A stretch of DNA of 45,303 bases from an uncultured Ruminococcus sp. (GTDB taxonomy: Bacteria; Bacillota; Clostridia; Oscillospirales; Acutalibacteraceae), in contig CADBCC010000031.1 of the NCBI GenBank assembly GCA_902793125.1, forward strand, positions 1-45,303. The letters are read 5' to 3'. Shown in pieces: positions 40,390-45,303 of the stretch. Both the position numbers and the translations under genes were made by a program. Numbering within the stretch: the stretch's first letter is position 1; each line of letters opens with the position of its first letter. Below the pieces are notes generated by a model. The model was given only the letters and a program-made list of their open reading frames with translations. It was not told the origin of the DNA and did no database searches.

Positions 40390-41825
40390 TGAGTAAAAAT
40401 GTTTATGAAAGCCCGCTTTCATCACGCTATTCGGGAAAAGAGATGAAGTATATTTTCTCTCCCGATATGAAATTCAGAACCTGGAGAAAATTATGGATTG
40501 CTTTAGCCGAGTCCGAAATGGAGCTCGGACTTCCCGTAACTCAGGCTCAGATTGACGAGCTTAAAGAGCATCAGGACGATATTAATTACGATGTTGCGGT
40601 TGAGCGTGAAAAACTTGTGCGCCATGATGTAATGAGCCATGTTTACGCTTACGGTCAGCAGTGCCCGAACGCTAAAGGAATTATTCACTTAGGAGCAACA
40701 TCCTGTTATGTTGGTGATAATACCGATATTATTATTATGACCGAAGCTTTAAAGGTCGTAAGAAATAAGCTTGTTACCGTAATAAGGAACCTTTCGAAAT
40801 TTGCCGATGAGTATAAGGCGCTTCCTACTTTGGGCTTTACTCATTTTCAGCCCGCCCAGCCGACAACAGTCGGAAAACGCGCGACTCTCTGGATTCAGGA
40901 TTTACTTCTTGATTTGGAAGATGTTGAATATCAGCTTTCAAAGGCAAAGCTTTTAGGTTCAAAAGGAACCACAGGTACTCAGGCAAGCTTCCTTGAGCTT
41001 TTTGAGGGCGACCACGAAAAATGCAAAACGCTTGATAAAAAGATTGCCGAAAAAATGGGGTATAAAGGCTGTTTCGCGGTTTCGGGACAGACTTATTCAA
41101 GAAAAGTTGATTCCCAGTTTTTAAATATACTTGCCGGAATCGCTCAGTCCGCTTCAAAATTCTCAAACGATATAAGACTTCTCCAGCACCTTAAAGAGGT
41201 TGAGGAGCCGTTCGAGAAAAACCAGATCGGCTCATCCGCTATGGCTTATAAGCGTAACCCGATGAGAAGCGAGCGAATAGGTTCGCTTTCACGTTATGTA
41301 ATGGTTGATGTCTTAAACGGTTACTTTACATCGGCTACTCAGTGGTTCGAGAGAACTCTTGACGACAGCGCAAATAAGCGTTTAAGCGTTCCCGAGGCGT
41401 TCCTTGCTATTGACGGAATTTTGAATCTTTACGCTAATGTTGCCGACGGTTTGGTTGTATATCCGAAAGTTATCGAAAGCAGACTTCGAAAAGAACTTCC
41501 CTTTATGGCGACTGAAAATATTATGATGGACGCTGTTAAATTCCGCGGAGCAGACCGCCAGGTTCTCCACGAGAAAATCCGTCAACATTCAATGGAAGCG
41601 TCTAAGGTTATAAAAGAGCAGGGCGGAGAAAATGACCTGCTCGAAAGAATAGCGAACGATGAAGCTTTCGGCGTTACGCTCGAGGATTTGGAAAAGATTC
41701 TTCAGCCCGAAAAATATACAGGCAGAGCTAAAGAACAGACCGAGGACTTTTTAAATGAAGAAGTTAAACCTGTTCTTGAAAAGTATAGTGATTTAGAGGA
41801 CGAAAAACCCGAAATTAATGTATAA
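40389..41825 (+). CDS. purB: Adenylosuccinate lyase
   Basis: PurB cleaves SAICAR to AICAR and adenylosuccinate to AMP. The 478-residue protein of the fumarase/aspartase superfamily starts with the clostridial N-terminus YESPLSSRYSGKEMKYIF. It has the conserved HLGATSCYVGDNTD, THFQPAQPTT and the superfamily signature GSSAMAYKRNPMRSE. The frame could start at 40365, but ATG 40389 has a strong AAAGGAGGA site and overlaps the purF stop by one base (TAATG). Its two activities fit both the IMP path and the AMP branch of this operon. Confidence 0.97.
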   Translation: MSKNVYESPLSSRYSGKEMKYIFSPDMKFRTWRKLWIALAESEMELGLPVTQAQIDELKEHQDDINYDVAVEREKLVRHDVMSHVYAYGQQCPNAKGIIHLGATSCYVGDNTDIIIMTEALKVVRNKLVTVIRNLSKFADEYKALPTLGFTHFQPAQPTTVGKRATLWIQDLLLDLEDVEYQLSKAKLLGSKGTTGTQASFLELFEGDHEKCKTLDKKIAEKMGYKGCFAVSGQTYSRKVDSQFLNILAGIAQSASKFSNDIRLLQHLKEVEEPFEKNQIGSSAMAYKRNPMRSERIGSLSRYVMVDVLNGYFTSATQWFERTLDDSANKRLSVPEAFLAIDGILNLYANVADGLVVYPKVIESRLRKELPFMATENIMMDAVKFRGADRQVLHEKIRQHSMEASKVIKEQGGENDLLERIANDEAFGVTLEDLEKILQPEKYTGRAKEQTEDFLNEEVKPVLEKYSDLEDEKPEINV

Positions 41826-41840
41826 ACGTGGAGGATAAAA

Positions 41841-43118
41841 ATGGTTAAAGCTATTGTCGGCGCCAACTGGGGCGACGAAGGTAAAGGAAAAATAACTGAC
41901 GTGCTCGCTAACGACAGTGACGTTGTAATCCGCTTCCAGGGCGGAGCTAACGCGGGCCACACTATTATAAATAATTACGGAAAATTCGCGCTTCACCAGC
42001 TGCCATCGGGTGTTTTTCATCAGAATATCACCAATGTTATCGGCAACGGAGTAGCGTTCAGCGTTGAGAATTTTGTGAAAGAAATGAAAGAGCTTGAAGA
42101 CAGGGGAGTTCCCACTCCTAATGTTCTTATTTCCGACAGGGCGCAGATTGTTATGCCTTATCATATCGCGTTCGACTGCTACGAGGAAGAACGCCTCGGA
42201 AAGAACTCTTTTGGTTCAACAAAAAGCGGAATAGCACCCTTTTATTCCGATAAATACAGCAAAATCGGCTTCCAGATTAACGAGCTTTACGATGATGTAG
42301 ATACTCTTAAAGAGAAAATTGCTCACGCTGTTGAGATTAAAAATGCAACTTTAAAAAATCTTTATAATAAAGATGAAATTTCGGTTGATGAGATTTTCAA
42401 CAAACTGATGGAATACAAAGACCTCTTAGCTCCTTATGTAGGAGATTCCTTCCAGTTTATCAGAAAAGCTATAGCTGACGGAAAAAACATCCTTTTGGAA
42501 GGTCAGCTCGGTTCTCTTAAAGATACAGATTTCGGTATTTATCCGATGGTAACTTCTTCTAATACTATAGCGGGCTACGGCGCTGTAGGCGCGGGCATCC
42601 CTCCGTATGAGATTAAGGAAGTAATTACCGTTGTTAAAGCTTATTCAAGCGCTGTAGGCGCGGGCGAGTTTGTATCCGAAATTTTCGGAGAAGAAGCCGA
42701 TAAGCTTCGTAACTTCGGCGGCGACGGCGGAGAATTCGGAGCTACAACGGGACGTCCCCGAAGAATGGGTTGGCTCGATTTGGTTGCGAGCCGTTACGGA
42801 TGCCAGGTTCAGGGCGCGACAACAGTTGCCTTTACCGTAATTGACGCTTTAGGCTATCTTGATGAAATTCCCGTTTGCGTAGGATATGAACTTGACGGTG
42901 AAGTTATTGATTACTTCCCGAGCACAACAAAGCTTAAAAGATGTAAGCCTGTACTTAAAAAGTTAAAAGGCTGGAAATGTGATGTTTCGGGAATTAAGAA
43001 GTACGAGGATTTACCGAAAGAATGCCGCAAATATATTGAGTTTGCCGAAAAAGAAATCGGCGTACATATCGGTATTGTTTCCAACGGTCCCGCAAGAGAA
43101 GATATTATCTATAGATAA
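41841..43118 (+). CDS. purA: Adenylosuccinate synthetase
   Basis: PurA joins IMP and aspartate with GTP to give adenylosuccinate. The protein of 425 residues has the P-loop GANWGDEGKGKITDVLA, the IMP/GTP motif GGANAGHTI, the switch-like EGQLGSLKDTDFGIYPMVTS and the C-terminal SNGPAREDII. The usual EGAQ is EGQLG here, which is a common clostridial variant as far as I recall. A GGAGG site precedes the ATG, 15 bases after purB. Confidence 0.96.
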   Translation: MVKAIVGANWGDEGKGKITDVLANDSDVVIRFQGGANAGHTIINNYGKFALHQLPSGVFHQNITNVIGNGVAFSVENFVKEMKELEDRGVPTPNVLISDRAQIVMPYHIAFDCYEEERLGKNSFGSTKSGIAPFYSDKYSKIGFQINELYDDVDTLKEKIAHAVEIKNATLKNLYNKDEISVDEIFNKLMEYKDLLAPYVGDSFQFIRKAIADGKNILLEGQLGSLKDTDFGIYPMVTSSNTIAGYGAVGAGIPPYEIKEVITVVKAYSSAVGAGEFVSEIFGEEADKLRNFGGDGGEFGATTGRPRRMGWLDLVASRYGCQVQGATTVAFTVIDALGYLDEIPVCVGYELDGEVIDYFPSTTKLKRCKPVLKKLKGWKCDVSGIKKYEDLPKECRKYIEFAEKEIGVHIGIVSNGPAREDIIYR

Positions 43119-43163
43119 TAGTTATCAGTCTGCATCATACACGACAGACGAGGAGACATAAAA

Positions 43164-44693
43164 ATGGAAAAAATTCTTGTCTTGGATTTTGGCGGCCAGT
43201 ATAACCAGCTTATCGCGCGCAGAGTACGCGATAATAATGTTTACGCCGAAATAAAACCATATACGGCAAACCTTGAAGAAATAAAATCCGAAAACTACAA
43301 AGGTATAATTTTCACAGGCGGTCCCAATTCCGTATATGATATGAGCTCGCCTCATTATGATAAAGAGATATTAAGTTTAAATATACCAGTTCTCGGTATC
43401 TGCTACGGATGCCAGCTTATTTGCTATATGCGCGGCGGAAAAGTCGAAACCGCTGATTTAAGCGAATACGGAAAGATTGATATGTCTGTCGATAAAAAAG
43501 ACAGCGTTCTTTTCGAAAATGTTCCCGACAGCGTTGTCTGGATGAGCCATACGGATAGAATCACACAGGTCCCGAATGGGTTTGAAATAACCGCCCACAG
43601 CGATAACTGCCCTGTGGCGGCTATGGAAAATACAGATGAGAATATTTACGCTGTCCAGTTCCATCCCGAGGTAACACACTCCGAATTCGGCGATAAAATT
43701 TTATCCAATTTCATTTTTAATGTCTGCGGTTGTAAAGGCGACTGGAAAATGGAGAGTTTTATCGATAATACCGTAGATTCACTGCGCGATAAAATAGGTA
43801 ATAAAAAAGTTGTTTTAGGCTTATCGGGCGGCGTTGACAGCTCCGTGGCAGCAGCGCTTCTCAGTAAAGCTGTCGGAAATCAGCTCACCTGCGTATTTGT
43901 CGATCAGGGACTTATGCGAAAAGATGAGGGCGATTTTGTTGAAAATACTTTTACAAAGCTTTTTGATATGAATTTTGTACGCGTCAACTGCGGAGATGAA
44001 TTTATATCTAAATTGAAAGGCGTCGTAGATCCCGAGGAAAAGCGTAAAATTATCGGAACCGAGTTTTATAATGTTTTCTGGAACAAAATAAGAGAAGAAG
44101 CAAACGGCGGCTTTTTTGCCCAGGGTACAATATATCCGGACTGCATTGAAAGCGGTAAGGGTGATGCCGATAAAATCAAAACTCATCATAACAAGGTTAA
44201 GATGCCCGATGATATAAAATTTGATGATGTAATTGAGCCTCTGTGCGACCTTTTTAAAGACGAGGTCCGTAAAGTAGGTGAGCTCCTCGGAATCCCGAAA
44301 GAACTTGTGTGGCGCCAGCCTTTCCCGGGACCCGGACTCGGAGTCCGTATTATCGGAGAGATAACCGATGAAAAAGTAAAAATCTTACAGGATGCCGACG
44401 CTGTATTACGCGACGAAATCAAACGCAGCGGTATTGAACAGCAATTAAGTCAGTTTTTTGCTGTGCTTACCGATGTTAAAACTGTCGGCGTAATGGGCGA
44501 CCACAGAACATACGATAATTTAATCGCAATCCGCGCAGTTACCACCGATGATTTTATGACCGCGGATTTCGCTAAAATTCCTTACGACATTCTTGCCCGA
44601 GTTTCAAACAGAATAATAAACGAATGTACAGGCGTAAACCGAGTGGTTTACGATATCACATCCAAACCTCCCGGTACAGTTGAGTGGGCATAA
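43164..44693 (+). CDS. guaA: GMP synthase (glutamine-hydrolysing)
   Basis: GuaA converts XMP to GMP. The 509-residue protein has an N-terminal glutamine amidotransferase domain with nucleophile C in GICYGCQLI and the HPEVTHSEFG histidine-glutamate pair. It continues with the ATP pyrophosphatase domain (LGLSGGVDSSVAAALLSK) and the dimerisation domain (RQPFPGPGLGVRIIGE to the end, PPGTVEWA). A GAGGAGA site precedes the ATG, 45 bases after purA. With purA upstream, the operon covers both final branches from IMP, apart from guaB. Confidence 0.98.
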   Translation: MEKILVLDFGGQYNQLIARRVRDNNVYAEIKPYTANLEEIKSENYKGIIFTGGPNSVYDMSSPHYDKEILSLNIPVLGICYGCQLICYMRGGKVETADLSEYGKIDMSVDKKDSVLFENVPDSVVWMSHTDRITQVPNGFEITAHSDNCPVAAMENTDENIYAVQFHPEVTHSEFGDKILSNFIFNVCGCKGDWKMESFIDNTVDSLRDKIGNKKVVLGLSGGVDSSVAAALLSKAVGNQLTCVFVDQGLMRKDEGDFVENTFTKLFDMNFVRVNCGDEFISKLKGVVDPEEKRKIIGTEFYNVFWNKIREEANGGFFAQGTIYPDCIESGKGDADKIKTHHNKVKMPDDIKFDDVIEPLCDLFKDEVRKVGELLGIPKELVWRQPFPGPGLGVRIIGEITDEKVKILQDADAVLRDEIKRSGIEQQLSQFFAVLTDVKTVGVMGDHRTYDNLIAIRAVTTDDFMTADFAKIPYDILARVSNRIINECTGVNRVVYDITSKPPGTVEWA

Positions 44694-44696
44694 AAT

Positions 44697-44736
44697 CACC
44701 CCGAATCCTTTTGTTGCAGGCTTCGGGGAGTTCTTA
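44697..44736 (+). terminator. Terminator after guaA
   Basis: CCCCGAA (44699-44705) pairs with TTCGGGG (44722-44728), with a small inner CC/GG pairing. The T-run (AGTTCTTATA) is poor, so read-through to the next gene is possible. Confidence 0.6.
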
Positions 44737-44754
44737 TAGAATAAGGCCGGTTAA

Positions 44755-45066
44755 ATGAAGAATAATACATTTGAACTTATTTATGATGTTGTAAAACAAA
44801 TACCGTACGGAAAAGTAGCTACCTACGGACAGATTGCTGCTCTTGCGGGCAATCCTCGTTGGAGCCGTGTTGTAGGCTACGCGCTTCATGTGAATCCAGA
44901 TCCCGATATTATTAAGTGCTACAGGGTTGTCAATCGCTTCGGTGAAGTCTCTGACGCGTTTGCTTTCGGAGGATCAAATAAGCAGATTGAATTGTTGAAA
45001 AATGAGGGAGTTACTTTTATTAACGGTAAAGTAAATATAAAAAAACATATATGGAAAGGAGAATAA
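44755..45066 (+). CDS. MGMT/ATL-like DNA-binding protein with altered active site
   Basis: This protein of 103 residues is the DNA-binding half of O6-methylguanine-DNA methyltransferases (YDVVKQIPYGKVATYGQIAALAG, the helix-turn-helix with R38 as the arginine finger candidate). The active site that is normally PCHR reads KCYR (K54-R57): the cysteine is kept, while the proline and the catalytic histidine are replaced. True alkyltransferase-like proteins have W instead of the cysteine. It is therefore neither a standard MGMT nor a standard ATL. It may recognise alkylated guanine without efficient transfer. No strong ribosome binding site is visible. Confidence 0.8.
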   Translation: MKNNTFELIYDVVKQIPYGKVATYGQIAALAGNPRWSRVVGYALHVNPDPDIIKCYRVVNRFGEVSDAFAFGGSNKQIELLKNEGVTFINGKVNIKKHIWKGE

Positions 45067-45068
45067 CT

Positions 45069-45303
45069 ATGTCGGTTTACGGGGATAAAGCTCAGGCGCT
45101 GTTTAAAGAAGGTTATAACTGCGCCCAGGCTGTGCTTTTAGCTTTTGAGGATGTTACGGGGCTTGATAAAGAAGTTGCTTCATCAATTTCCTCGTCATTC
45201 GGCGGAGGTTTAGGCAGAATGAGAGAAGTCTGCGGAGCTGTAAGCGGAGCGGCTATGGTGCTCGGTATTGTTAATGGCAAGTATCCGCCTGAGGATCATT
45301 CGG
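45069..45303 (+). CDS. C_GCAxxG_C_C family protein, N-terminal part (partial)
   Basis: The first 78 codons of a gene cut by the right edge. The sequence contains GYNCAQAVLLAF and GGGLGRMREVCGAVSGAAMVLG, the cysteine/glycine signature that names this family of putative redox-active proteins in anaerobes. Its function is not established. A GGAAAGGAGA site lies just upstream, and it starts two bases after the MGMT-like gene, so the two are probably co-transcribed. The remaining cysteines of the motif should lie beyond the window. Confidence 0.9.
   Translation, partial: MSVYGDKAQALFKEGYNCAQAVLLAFEDVTGLDKEVASSISSSFGGGLGRMREVCGAVSGAAMVLGIVNGKYPPEDHS

Overview
The window looks like a chromosomal segment of an endospore-forming, low-GC Firmicute of the class Clostridia, most like the Ruminococcaceae/Oscillospiraceae. 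The evidence is a near-complete spoIIIA operon and spoIIR, AddAB instead of RecBCD, a CIRCE-controlled groESL operon, an indolepyruvate:ferredoxin oxidoreductase operon typical of anaerobes, and strong AGGAGG-type ribosome binding sites. The sequence is AT-rich by eye. Gene density is high and most of it is ordinary core chromosome; no phage, CRISPR array, rRNA or insertion sequence was seen.

Layout. 1-3858: end of spoIIIAA, then spoIIIAB to spoIIIAH, the forespore engulfment channel. 4007-6993: a translationally coupled pair of LicD-like proteins, the first with intact catalytic motifs, the second degenerate. 7086-12990: nusB (with an internal in-frame deletion), a Kae1/TsaD-like protein, xseA and dnaE. 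13116-17211 (minus): ACT-domain protein, phenylacetate-CoA ligase, iorB and iorA, an aryl-pyruvate fermentation operon. 17294-18124: an amidohydrolase. 18262-20329: groES-groEL behind a candidate CtsR box and a CIRCE operator. 20452-21901 (minus): flavodoxin and a GpsA-like dehydrogenase. 21963-22150 (minus): a structured RNA that looks like 6S RNA. 22155-22442 (minus): a DUF1292 protein. 22557-22667: a strong promoter feeding a terminator with no ORF between them, a candidate small RNA. 22800-24896: polyprenyl-phosphate sugar transferase and an O-antigen ligase/polymerase-like membrane protein. 25012-25485: LURP-one-like protein. 25546-28065: Lrp/AsnC regulator, aminotransferase and ispE. 28120-28713: spoIIR. 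28775-35657: addB-addA. 35701-36780 (minus): aspartate carbamoyltransferase with a PyrI-like zinc tail. 36944-37990: tRNA-Leu(CAA) followed by a 908-bp insertion flanked by copies of the tRNA 3' end. 38155-44693: purC-purF-purB-purA-guaA. 44755-45303: an MGMT-like protein and the start of a C_GCAxxG_C_C protein.

How the genes work together. The spoIIIA products and SpoIIR belong to the sigma-F to sigma-E to sigma-G sporulation cascade. The minus-strand ior/paaK operon would oxidise aryl pyruvates to aryl-acetyl-CoA. The purine genes carry late IMP synthesis steps and both branches to AMP and GMP. I found no complete, clearly new biological system. The best candidates for something new are the cassette-like insertion between tRNA-Leu and its apparent ancestral terminator, the internally shortened NusB, the orphan promoter-terminator unit, and the catalytic/degenerate LicD pair.
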